A stretch of 64,000 nucleotides of DNA, from contig NW_022098045.1 of NCBI RefSeq assembly GCF_002288925.2, positions 5,305,519 to 5,369,518 on the forward strand, in the 5' to 3' direction. Shown one piece after another: positions 22,916 through 33,658 of the stretch (within the stretch, counting starts at the first letter, position 1; the number at the start of each line of letters is the position of its first letter). Position numbers and translations under genes: made by a program. The stretch comes from Delphinapterus leucas. Taxonomy: Eukaryota > Chordata > Mammalia > Artiodactyla > Monodontidae. Below the pieces are notes generated by a model. That model ran no database searches, had not been told where the DNA came from, and saw nothing but the letters and a program-made list of their open reading frames with translations.

Positions 22916-23884
22916 CAGTGAGGGCAAAGGTCCTCTATTACTAAAAAAGAAATGAAAAATGGATATTGGAGACATTTAACAGCATGCCTCAGTGGCTAAT
23001 GTTTACTTGCTGACTGAGGTGGCCTATTCCCTTCCATCCCACCTTCCTTTAAGTTAACGGAGTGACTCCCTAAGGATGAAGTTTAACTCCCATCCTTAGA
23101 GAGTCACTCCTTTAACTTAAATTTGACCCTTGTTGAAATTCAAATAGCTTGACTGTTCCTTTTTGTCTCCTTTGGCTTTGTTTACTGCATGCCCCCTACC
23201 CCTAAAGCTCAGTGTTATTCTGTTCTCTCCTGAGTGATGGAATTCATTCCATGACACTCATGACCAACATGCATTTGGCTCCCAAACCCAGCGCCGACCT
23301 CTGTCTTAAAGCTCCATCCACACACAGGCAGCTGATTTACATCTAGGTAACGGGATTATACTGCTGCCACCTCAAAGCAAGATTTTTCAAAACCAAAACT
23401 ATCTTCCTTCCTAAACCCATTTCACTTCCTGTCTCTATTTCTGTTATTAGCATTACCATTCTTCCCAGGACACAGACTTACCTCATTCACTCATTCATTC
23501 ATTTATTCAGCAAATAGTTTTTAAGGTTGACTTTGAAATGCTTTGGGTAGGTATTGAACAAGACAGACATGATCACTGCTTTTATGAGGCCTGTAGTGTA
23601 GTACCATCTAGTTAATTGTTTCTTCCCTCTTCTTCCCCTTTTTAATGAATAGATGAGTAATACTCATTTTATCTTGATGACTTCTAGGCCGACTCCCCTC
23701 CCCCAGCATCACCCTAAACTGTGCCAGGGTTCCAGAGGGCTTAGGCAGTGCAAAGGCCATAGAGGGAGGGGAGGACACCATCAATTAACTGTCACCCAAG
23801 TTACCACTGGAACTGCATGCATCACTCCTAGTTGCCAGGCCCCTTCAGACCCAGTGGCTTGATGCTTCCCTGTCCTGCTTAGGG
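22916..23884. other. Mostly unique sequence with an L2-like relic
   Basis: No gene recognised. Bases 23483-23610 ('cattcattcatttattcagcaaata' region, then 'gaacaagacagacatgatcac') resemble an L2 relic. An inverted pair (tccttagggagtcac / gtgactccctaagga type) occurs at about 23063-23110 around 'agtgactccctaaggatg' and 'ccatccttagagagtcact'. Confidence 0.45.
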
Positions 23885-23900
23885 CACTCACTTCTTTTCT

Positions 23901-24077
23901 TTTTTTTATTTTATTTTATTATTTTTTTAACATCTTTATCAGGGTATAATTGCTTTACACTGGTGTGTTAGTTTCTGCTTTATAACAAAGTGAATCAGTT
24001 ATACATATACATATGTCCCCATATCTCTTCCCTCTTGCATCTCCCTCCCTCCCACCATCCCTCCCACCTTCCCTATA
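23901..24077 (-). mobile_element. Truncated L1 3' end, antisense
   Basis: The sequence after 'ttttttaacatctttatc' is the complement of the L1 3' UTR seen in L1-A and L1-C ('gggtataattgctttacac', 'agtgaatcagttatacata'). It is flanked by cactcacttcttttct (23885-23900) and cactcaattcttttct (24078-24093), a 16-base duplication with one mismatch. Only about 175 bases were inserted. Confidence 0.9.
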
Positions 24078-24093
24078 CACTCAATTCTTTTCT

Positions 24094-25437
24094 GAGGCAG
24101 CCTCTGTTCCCAGGTGATACATCCCAGTTTACTTGGGCCAGTTCTGCTTTATGCTTATTGCCCCAGTGTCATTATCAATGGTGCCCCCTTCACTGTCAAA
24201 TGTCCTAATTGGATCAATAAACTAGAAGAGGGTGGTTACTCTCTCCTAACAGACACAGCAATTTCTAATCTGCACACTTACTACTTCTTAGCATGCGTCA
24301 GCAGAACCACTGTTTCCAGAATCTCTTTCTAATCCGAGGGATTAGGAAGTAAGACTCCTCCTCTGCTCTTCTAAGGATGACTGTCTGTTCTGGGGCACTT
24401 CCTTTTTCTAAGAGTCTGGACTTTTTGACATAAAAGCCAAAAAGAGCTGCAGCCTCCTCCCAGCTCCCCCATTAGGCCACATGCCCTGCCTTGGAATGGG
24501 GGGGGGCGGGGGGAAGAACATAGAGAAAGGGAAAAAACCTGACTTATGATCTCAAAATATTATCCAAGAGTTAGAACCCAGTTTTTTGCATATGTGCTTT
24601 ATCTCCTTTAATGACTAAAAGTTCTTTGGGGACAAAGATCTGTCATTTCTTTCCTTACCAGTATCCCCCCCTCCCCTTTCCCATATAGTAATCAAGGCCT
24701 TGTAATTTTTTGACGATACAACAAAAATAAAGAATTTTTACAGTGAAAACACATATGCTTCCTACCTGGATTCTCCTACTAACATTTTACTATTCTTGTT
24801 TTATCACTAATCTACCCATTCCATCTATCCATCTTTCTTTCAAGGTAGGCTCATTAAATGCTCGCTGAAGATTAAATGCTATTAGCTATTTGCACCTTAG
24901 CATGAATGAGTTGCAGTTCTGTTTCTAAGTACAGATCTAGACAGCGGGGAAGAAAGCAGTTAGGTACGGAAGAGATTAGAAAGATCTAGCGGGGAAATGT
25001 AGACGACTCGGGGGCAAAACCAAACTCCACTCGGTTCTCACTTGTCCAGCGGAATGTGGCCTCACCTCTTCGTTTCACCCAGAATATCATTCTGCACAAA
25101 GATACTAGAACGTAGCTTTCCCGTTTTTATTCACCCGCTGCCTCTCTGCACCATAAACCGCCTGCTCCAGAATTCAGGCAGGCAGGCAACTGGCCCAACC
25201 CCCGCTAAACGGCGAATCCAAAACATGAAGGAGACTCTTAGGGTGCCCTACTCTCAACTGCCTTAAGAGCAGAAATGTGAAAATAAAAGCAAAGATCCTT
25301 CATCCTAAGAAAAACTCTCCTGGGTCCTGAATCAAATGCCCCCCAATCTCTGAAGGGTCGACTCTCCCCGGTAAATCAATTCCTCATTTCAAAATACCTC
25401 ATTTCAAGAGATTTCTCATCTATTTACAGAACTATGA
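24094..25437. other. Repeat-poor unique sequence
   Basis: I recognise no gene or repeat here. A G-run (nine G, C, six G) lies at 24498-24513. Open frames are short and lack family resemblance. Confidence 0.5.
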
Positions 25438-25620
25438 CTTAAAGCATAGGTTTTGTAGCCAGACAGCCTATATTCAAACCCAGATTCACTCTGTGACCTT
25501 GTGCAAGCTACTCCACTACCGATGCCTTAGTTTGATTATCTGTAAAATGGGGTCATACCTCATATGATTATGCTGAGGATCAGACGACTTCATATACAAG
25601 TATATATACACACACTTTAC
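25438..25620 (+). mobile_element. MIR SINE relic
   Basis: The order 'ttttgtagccagacagcct', 'actctgtgaccttgtgcaa', 'ttatctgtaaaatggggtc' matches the MIR core in sense orientation. It grades into an AT dinucleotide-rich stretch at about 25590-25650. Confidence 0.85.
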
Positions 25621-25687
25621 ATATATATCATACAGACGTACATTATATATCTCATAGGCAGTCAACGAACGCTCTCATTCTATTAAT

Positions 25688-25795
25688 ATTTCCCAGCAGT
25701 TATTCTAGGTGGGAGTGATAGAGCAGTGAGCAAAACAGACACAGTGGGCCCCTGCCCTCCTCTAGGTGCTTACAGCCTTCCAAAATCATCATCAT
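25688..25795 (+). mobile_element. L2-like relic
   Basis: 'gagcagtgagcaaaacagac' followed by 'ggcccctgccctcctctagg' and 'gcttacag' is the wording typical of an old L2 copy. Family assignment is from memory. Confidence 0.5.
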
Positions 25796-25914
25796 TAAAT
25801 AAATAATTGTAGCAACAGTGACGTAAACTCCTCTGCGCTCTGTAAATAGGTCTAGAACGTCTACATTAGCACCCACCACTCCTGGTGCGATTCTCTTCCC
25901 ACAGCCCATCTCTT

Positions 25915-26620
25915 CCCAGGCCCGCGGGCCCCTGGGCACCGAGACCCAGCGTTCCCTACCTTTGCGTCCCCGCCCCTAGAGCAGTGCCAGCACTGGGCCG
26001 CCCGCAGGCCCTCGGGACTGCCCCCGTGACCGCAGGAGGGACGCTGGGGCGGCGGCACTGACACGGGAAGGAGGCGGCCCTCCCCTCCCCTCCGCAGGCT
26101 TCAGTTTCCTGGCGGCGTCCCCTCCACCCTCAGTAGCCAATCGTCCGCTCCCGCCCTGACCCCTTCCCCTCTCCCCTCGGCCTGCTCTCAGGCACCCGAA
26201 AGATGAAAAGCCGCTAATCAAGGTCTCCAGCCCCGTTTTCCTCTTTAACTTGCCCGCATTTCCTCCCGGCCGCTGTGGTCAGGGTCGCCAGCGCCGTCTC
26301 TCCGTCTAACCCCCTCTGTGACTCCCCCAGCCACGTTGGGCACCTCCCCCCGGGCGTGGGCATTATATCAAAGGGGAAACAGCCGTGGTTAATCACGTTT
26401 GATTTTAACAAGGACAGTCTGCTGTGATGCTCTCCTTGGAGGAGGAGGAGGGAGCAGAGGGAGGAAACCGCACGCCGGTGTGAGTGGGCGCTGGGCGCTG
26501 GGAGGATGCAGCCTTGGTGGGGCTAAGGGCGGAAGAAGCTGCGCGACTTTCTGCGTCTGCGCCACCTGCGCACCGAACCCACAGACTCCGCTGGCAGCCC
26601 CGGAGAAAGCTGTGAAAACA
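25915..26620. promoter_or_regulatory. CpG island, candidate host promoter
   Basis: A strongly GC-rich block not explained by any repeat. By hand I count about 25 CpG dinucleotides in the first 300 bases, including clusters such as cccgcgggcccc and ggcggcgtcc. CpGs continue densely to about 26600. It contains a CCAAT motif (tagccaatcg near 26133), a TATA-like 'cattatatcaaagg' near 26361 and several GC-box-like stretches. It lies in the most repeat-poor part of the window. No adjacent coding exon could be identified on either strand, so it could serve a gene or noncoding RNA whose exons lie outside, or it could be an orphan island. Confidence 0.6.
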
Positions 26621-29600
26621 GGCCAAAAAAAAAAAAAAAAAATCTTCCTGGAGACCAAACGTGCCCCTACGATGTAGACTCTGTCATCTTCCCCTTGGCT
26701 TCTAAGTGGGGCGACCACATCAGGCGGATAATTTTTACCCTCCATTTCATCAAGGATGATGCTGTCGGCAGGAAAGATTACTCTCCGCTTGTATGCGTTT
26801 GGTAACAGTGCACTCAAGTCTTCTCAGAGGGTGAAAGAGGCCTCGGTTACTTAAGTTGAACATATTTTTGAAATGAAAACATGCCAGAACAGTTACAAAA
26901 ATTTTAATTGTGGTGTATTTGAAAGATCCTTTAACACATCGATGCTCTTGACATGCATGCACTAATATAATGACTGCATGTGTAAGCTCATCTGGAGATA
27001 ATGCCAAAAAGCCATATGTGAGGCCCTTGATGACCAGGAGGCCAGAAGCAAGTGGTCCTTCTGCTTCTTGCCCACCCTGAGATGGGCTCCGTGCCTGCAA
27101 ATGCCCAGGAATGGGAGAGGAAGTAGCCTGCGGGGGTTGGGGCGGCGGGGTGCGAATTAAACCTGTACAAGAGGTAGTCGGGGCTAAACAAATTCTCCTT
27201 GAAACCAGGTTCATATTGGGACCCAGTCTGAATACTTCACCTTCTTCATGCCTCATCACCCATCTGTAAGCTGAAAAATGTTGAAAGAAGCTATAAAGAG
27301 AACAAAGATAAAAATAGAGTTCTAAGGAAGAAAGCCGCCCGCCCGTGGGCGTGGAAAGCAGGAATGCATTACAACATGCCCCCTAAAGAGGTTTCCTTCC
27401 AGCCTCTCTCCCTCCCTTCCTTCCCTCCTTCCTGAGCTGGAATCAAAATGCTTTAGGCAGTCGGCAAAGAACATCATTCATCCCAAACAAGTAGTTTAGT
27501 TTTTCATGTTTGGTATTTATTAAAATCTTGGAATGCCATGCCTCGTCCACATATCCATGTGGCTTCTCTTAATGCATAAACATAAAAAAGTATGTAGCTG
27601 TTGTATATACTTGTTAGCCTGCAAATCCTAGCATTCTGTTTTCTCCCTATATTGGGGGGATGGGGGGAGACCCCCAAGAACATATGTTCATTCACTACCA
27701 AGAGCCCTGCCCAGTTTATAATCAAATTAATTAGGTGGTGCAAGTCAAAAATAGTTTTGAAATATTAAGAATTAAATCTGTGACTTTATTTTTAGATTTC
27801 CGAGAAATGCATTTCTGATTTGCCACTGCTCATGTTCTCCACACTTGCTACTGGAAAAGAAAGGGAAAAAAAAACAAAGGCGTTCTCTCTCTTTTAGTCT
27901 ATCCTCCCGCCCTCCCCTGCACACCCTCCACTGTGAATCACGTGCAGAGGAAACCATCACGGTTGCGTGTTGTTTGGCTCTCTAACCTTCAGCTGTGAGA
28001 ACTGCTTCTCGGGCGACACAGTTGCCCGTCATTTAACCTGCCTGGATGGATGGGCTCATTAGCGAGCCGCCCCAGGGGGCGGGTCTCCCAGACGCTAGTT
28101 CTTTTTCTCCGCTCAACAGCCTTCACTGCGGAGGTCAGTAGGCCCTCCCTGTCTGGTGGAGCGAGTCCTCCCATTGTACATCCCCTTTCCTGGAGGAGAA
28201 CCTAGAAAGGGCGGTGGGAGCAGTATTCCAAGTATCCAGCTGACCTTGCCGTTTTCACAAAGGCCACCCTATCTCCAGGACACCACCAACTCACCAGAGC
28301 CTTCCCCCGTTCCTAGGGAGGGAGGGTCAACCTGCCAGCAATTCTTACAACTCTCTTTGCCAAGGGGCTGCTTCCCCTCGCGGCTCAGCGCACCTACCAG
28401 GAAACCCTGAATTCCTCTCCTTGTTCCCCTGACCGTGAAGCTGGGCACCGCTCCCAGGGATCTGAGAGGGCTCTGTTCAGGGCTGAGGGGCGGAGGGGGA
28501 GACGGAAGCCTCAGGGCGTTCCTTTTCTCTTAAGACAAGGAAATTCAGCCTCTCCCTCAGCATCCGTCTAGGGCAGGCGTCCTGGGATTTGCTTTAAAGT
28601 TAAAAAACAATTTAGTAAGACCGTGGCTTTTTCGTGCCCTGGTTTCTCCTTTCTAAGAAAGGCAAAAACATTTGGATTAAAGAAAAATCCAGATTTCCTG
28701 TGGTGGACCCCGAGACCATGGTACGCCTCCTCTTTCTCACAAGTCTGGTCTTAGAATGTCCATCCCATCTCTCTCCTCTTATTTTTTTCCTTGCTGTCTC
28801 TCCAACCAAATGCCTTGTGCCTCCTTACTCAATGGTTTCTTGGTCTTTTTTCCTTTTTTGCCACTCTTGGACCCAATTCTAAATTTGGCACTATTTCCAT
28901 CAGCTTCAGACAGGAGCCACTTGTGAAGGAAACCTGGGGCAGCACTGAAGAGAGCGTTTTCTGGATCCTTCTAACCACCAGGGTCTTGCAGAGGTCAAGA
29001 GCATCCCAGGCCTCTTCCTTTTGTTGAAGCTCCCAGAATATTTTTTTAAAATTGATAAATACCAAGAAAGCCACAAATTGTAGAATATTTTAAATGTTTA
29101 CATTAAACAAGTGAATCCTTAACACACAAGAAACAATATCATTGGACTATTTTCAAAAGACATCATCTGGAGTCTAAACGTAAGACTCGTGAATTTGTCA
29201 AAACCTAGTCAAAACATTTGATCTTCATTTCCCTTCAGAAAAACTTCGGACCCAATTATCATCGCTCTTCTTATCTAGCTTTCAACCAGCCACTAATGAT
29301 TTTGAGCAGAAAAGCAAAGAGTATTTGATTCCCCCAGCAGTCAGCCCAGCCCCCAGGCCAGGGCAGCCTGAGACCCCCTCTTCACTCCTCCCCAACAGAT
29401 GCTTAGAATAGGAAACTGTTGATTCCTGAGTTTAGGTGTTCGCCACCGATGACTAGATGATAGCTGTTAATGTCTTTCTTTTCAAACCATGGCTGGTTTT
29501 GCCACATCACACACAAGGGTATTTTTTAATTAACCTAATTGCTTTTAGCTCTCTCTTTTTGAATTAATAAAAGTGTTTCAGAATAGGCATCATCTGAAAG

Positions 29601-29830
29601 AACAGCAGCATGTTGGTAACTGTTGGAGCTGGGTGATAGGTACTCAATCAGTGTGCTGGTCTCTAGTTTTGTGTATATTTCAATTTTCTATAATTAAAAT
29701 AAAAACAAGTAAATATTCTTGAATCTATATTTACTCTAAATACTAGCATTTAGAATAAATTAGTCTGAATTTCCCTTTATAAGTTGAGAAAACAACTTCT
29801 TACCCCATCCTATTTCCTGTCTTTTTTTAA
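26621..29830. other. Repeat-poor sequence downstream of the CpG island
   Basis: No gene recognised. GC-moderate patches occur at 27330-27430 and 27990-28110. AT-rich patches with TAATT motifs occur at 27720-27740 and 29525-29580. Open frames up to 169 codons exist on the minus strand (26750-27259), but they show no family motif and no codon pattern that I trust. Confidence 0.45.
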
Positions 29831-30009
29831 GCGTCTTTGTGGCTGTGTGTTCTTTTGGGGTTTTTTTGTTTTTTTTAGTATAATCTGAGATATAAGACCT
29901 AGTGTCTTACTAAGTTATGATTTTTACATTAGAACCATTATTGTTTTAAAGTATTTGACTTTATTGAAAAACATTTATTAAGACTTACTAAGGTACAAAC
30001 TTTTGGTTA

Positions 30010-30260
30010 TAAAATAAATAAGTTACGGGATGCAATGTACAGGATGGTGACTATAGTTAATAATACCGTATTGCATATTTGAAAGTTGCTAACAGTATAT
30101 CTTAAAAGTACTTATCACAAGAAAAAAAATTTTTTTTGTAACTGTGTGGAGAAGATGTTAACTAGACTTATTGTGGTGATCTTTTCACAATGAATACAAA
30201 TATCAAATCATTATGTTGTACACCTGAAACTAATGTGTTATATATCAATTATATCTAAAA
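30010..30260 (+). mobile_element. Second copy of the LINE-type 3' end repeat
   Basis: It shares 'gactatagttaataatacc', 'cattatgttgtacacctga' and 'tcaattatatct' with the insertion at 5783-6038. It ends in an A-rich stretch. It is probably a truncated old L1 3' end. Confidence 0.6.
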
Positions 30261-30742
30261 GAAAAAATAAAAACTTATTAAATGCCCCACTGAGGTCACA
30301 GCAAGTGAGACGTGAGAAAAGTGATAATAATAAAGATGTGAGAAAAAAAATTAACAGACTTACTGGTAAGTGTGGTGTAGAGCTAACTGTGAAATATCAA
30401 GAAAAGCTCAGAAGAAGCATCATCCATTTGGTGGAAGAGACAATGGGAAAGGTTTCTCAGAGAAGCTGCCTTTTAAACTGAGCCTCAAAGGATAAAAGGA
30501 GTTTCAGCAGACTGCATAAGTGGGAAGAAATGGAAGTGAAGTTATTCCAAGAAGGAATTGTGTAAGTGCAGGTTCCAAGGTGAGAAACCAGCATATTGAA
30601 CTATGTTGAGTACTTCTGTGTGTATCTGCAGTGTGTGCATCCATGCGCAGGCACTAGGGGGCAGTGGAGAGGACCAAGCCAAGATGAAAATAGATAGGAA
30701 GGCAAAGGCCAAATCGTGAAGAACCTATTAAACCATGCCAAC
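30261..30742. other. Unique or ancient-repeat sequence
   Basis: Bases 30480-30640 read like an ancient mammalian repeat ('gagcctcaaaggataaaag', 'ttattccaagaaggaattg'). I cannot name the family. No gene seen. Confidence 0.35.
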
Positions 30743-30756
30743 AAGTTCAAGCTTTA

Positions 30757-31891
30757 AAAGCTTTTGCATAGCAAAGGAAACCATAAACAAAATGAAAAGA
30801 CAACCTATGGAATGGGAGAAAATATTTGCAAACGATGCCACCAAAAAGGGATTAAGTTCCAAAGTATACCAACAGCTCACACAGCTCAATATCAAAAAAA
30901 CAAACAACCCAATCAAAAATTGGGCAGAAGATCTAAATAGACATTTCTCCAAAGAAGGCATACAGATGGCCAACAGGCACATGTAAAGATGCTCAACATC
31001 GCTAATTATTAGAGAAACGCAAATCAAAACTACTATGAGGTAACACCTCACACCAGTCAGAATGGCCACCATCAAAAAGTCTACAAACAATAAATGCTAG
31101 AGAGGGTGTGGAGAAAAAGGAACCTTCTTACACTGTTGGTTGGAATGTAAATTGGTGCAGCCACTATGGAGAACAGTATGGAGTTTCCTTAAGAAACTGA
31201 AAAGAGAGCTACCATATGATCCAGCAATCCCACTCTTGGGCATATATCCAGAGAAAACTATAATTCGAAAAGACACATGCACCCCAGTGTTCATAGCAGC
31301 ACTATTAACAATAGCCAAGACATGGAAGTAACCTAAATGTCCATCAACAGATGAATGGATAAAGAAGATGTGGTACATATATACAATGGAATATTACTCA
31401 GCCATAAAAAAGAATGAAATAATGCCATTTGCAGCAACATGGATGGACCTAGAGATTATCATACTAAGTGAAGTAAGTCAGACAGAGAAAGACAAATATC
31501 ATGTGATATTGCTTATATGTGGAATCCAAAAAAATGGTACAAATGAACTTATTTACAAAACAGAAATAGACTCACAGACATAGAAAACAAACTTATGGTT
31601 ACTAAAGGGGAAAGGGGGGAGGGATAAATTAGGAGTTTGGGATTAACATATACACACTACTATATATAAAATAGATAACCAACAAGGACCTCCTGTGTAG
31701 CACAGGGAACTCTACTCAATATCTTGTAATAACCTATAATGGAAAAGAATCTAAAAAAGAATATTATATATATGTATATATACATATATATGTATAACTG
31801 AATCACTTTGCTGTACACCTGAAACTAACACAGCATTGTAAATCAACTATCTTTCAATAAAATTTTTTTATTAAATTTTTTTATTAAAAAA
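30757..31891 (+). mobile_element. 5'-truncated L1 (C-terminal ORF2 plus 3' UTR)
   Basis: It starts at 'aagcttttgcatagcaaagg', within the region after the RT, and covers the Cys-rich C-terminus ('cactgttggttggaatgta' region) and the 3' UTR to an AT-rich tail. Direct repeats aagttcaagcttta (30743-30756) and aagttcatgcttta (31892-31905) differ at one base. The ORF2 frame is broken (stops at about 30984 and 31329). It is a typical truncated target-primed insertion. Confidence 0.92.
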
Positions 31892-31910
31892 AAGTTCATG
31901 CTTTAGTAAG

Positions 31911-32001
31911 TCTGGCATGGGGCCCAGGACTCTGCATTTTAACAAGTACCTTAGATGATTTTGATGAAGGTGGTCCAGAGAGCATACTGTGAGAAATACT
32001 A
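31911..32001 (+). mobile_element. MER5A-like hAT fragment
   Basis: 'catggggcccaggactctgc' followed by 'attttaacaagtaccttag' matches the MER5A-type nonautonomous hAT right half. Name from memory. Confidence 0.5.
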
Positions 32002-32024
32002 TTCAGAGGATGCCCAACATGTAC

Positions 32025-32240
32025 TTTGGAGGCAAACAGAACTGAGTTCCAGTTTTACTTTGTCATGTACTAGCTGTGTGATTTGTGGCAGGTTACATAA
32101 TATGTCTAAATCTTCTCACCTATAAAATGGGACTAATAAAGATGCTCGTTTTCTGAAGTTATTATGAGTATTAAATGAGATACTTAGCGCAGTGCCTGGA
32201 ACATTAGAAGGGCTCAAAATATATTAGTTGCTATTGTTAT
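32025..32240 (+). mobile_element. MIR SINE relic
   Basis: 'tactagctgtgtgatttgt', 'ctataaaatgggactaata' and 'agtgcctggaacattagaa' occur in MIR order, sense orientation. Confidence 0.85.
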
Positions 32241-33400
32241 TTTGCTTAACAAGTTAACCCTGGCAGCTCTGTGGTAGGCAAATGGAATTTGGAGAAAGTG
32301 ACAGAAGACATGGATTCATAAAATGTCAGGCATGGTATTAGGTTTGAAGCACCAAAGACACATAAAGCTTGACCCTAACCCTCACACACAATCAAAGTAG
32401 GCTGATAAGACTTATTAGGGTCATTAGGTATGGTTGTGCAGGTTGTGCACTGCACCATGATGCCACATCTAAAAGGGTACCATTCACATTTTAGACATCG
32501 CAAATTTGCACATTTACTACAATAATTGTTTTAAGCAGATGACAGTCAAGTGTCTTGTTCTAATAAAATGAGTACACTATAACAATTTTCCAACAGATGG
32601 AAATAAAATGTCTTGAGGAAGGGAATGGTAGATTGTTATATTAATGGCTCCAATGAATCATGTTTCCTGGTATCCACACTCTTGTGTAGTTCTCTGCCAT
32701 ATTGACTCTGAACTTGGCTTTAGCCACTGGGACATCAGCAAATGTGACATGAATAGAGCTTGCAGAACTCCCAGTTATGAGAGCCAGTGTCTCTGATTTT
32801 CTAGGACTTTCCCTCACCATCAAAATATGGCTGCTGCTGATCCAAAACAGCTATAGTCATCTTCATTCAAAGCAGGAAGGAGAGGTATAGGCAATGCCAA
32901 CTAGAGCTTCACTTATCAGAAAAGCAAAAAAACTTTCCAGCAATATTTGAGCAGACTTTCATTTATATCTCATTGACCAGATCTATGTCACAGGGCCATC
33001 CTTAGCTGCAAGGGAGTCTGGAGAGTAGAATACTTACCTTTTCCAGGCTCTGTAGTAAAATATGGCAAGCAAATAAGAGTCTGGGAAAGGTTGTTGGGTT
33101 GGCTAAACAGCAAAGTCTGCTGTAGAACTTTTAATCATGGATCCCACATGCAACCGTTCTCCCATTAATACCACAAAGGCATGCAACATGGAGATGGTAA
33201 GACACTAACCAATTTCCAAGTATACATGAAAACTTTTTAAGGTTGGAAGGTTGGTTATTCATCTTTGAGCCAGGCTCAATTCATTTCTATTGAACCTTCA
33301 TAATAGTGCCTCTACAAAGAGATCAGAAAGCTTCTTGTAAATCAAAGGTGCCTGCTGTTAGCAAAATAAAAAGCCTGAGTTATGCATCACCAATCCTAAG
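32241..33400. other. Unique or very old repeat sequence, no gene seen
   Basis: No open frame with recognisable motifs. Part of 32640-32830 may be an ancient transposon relic ('ccactgggacatcagcaaat'), but I cannot name it. Confidence 0.35.
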
Positions 33401-33658
33401 CCAGGGACTGTCAAAGTTTATGGACTGAGACTCATTAGTAAGAATTTTATTTTATATCATAATCTAGAATACATGTACCCACATACATATTTCATAAAAC
33501 AATACCTATCCTTATTATATGGTATATTTTCTATTATATTTAACATATCGAATACATTTTCAACTATATTTAAAATTTTTTAAATTGGTTATGACCCACT
33601 GAATTAATTTCGCCACCCACTAATGGGTCATGACCTGTAGTTTGAAAAGTACTATAGT
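33401..33658. mobile_element. Possible hAT-type nonautonomous DNA transposon
   Basis: The left part reads 'ccagggactgtcaaagttt' and the right part 'acctgtagtttgaaaagta'. These look like the degenerate inverted ends of MER-type hAT elements. Paired 'ctcattagtaag' and 'ccactaatgggtcatgacc' lie inside. No coding sequence. Confidence 0.45.

Noticed and set aside
23063..23115. Inverted repeat around 'gagtgactccctaaggatg' and 'catccttagagagtcactcc'
   Set aside because: It could form a hairpin, but it is isolated, with no flanking duplication or conserved partner, so no function is claimed.
26389..27259. Minus-strand frames of 142 and 169 codons next to the CpG island
   Set aside because: They show no recognisable domain, one includes a poly-Phe run from an A tract, and the GC bias explains open frames. 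Kept only as part of the unassigned interval.
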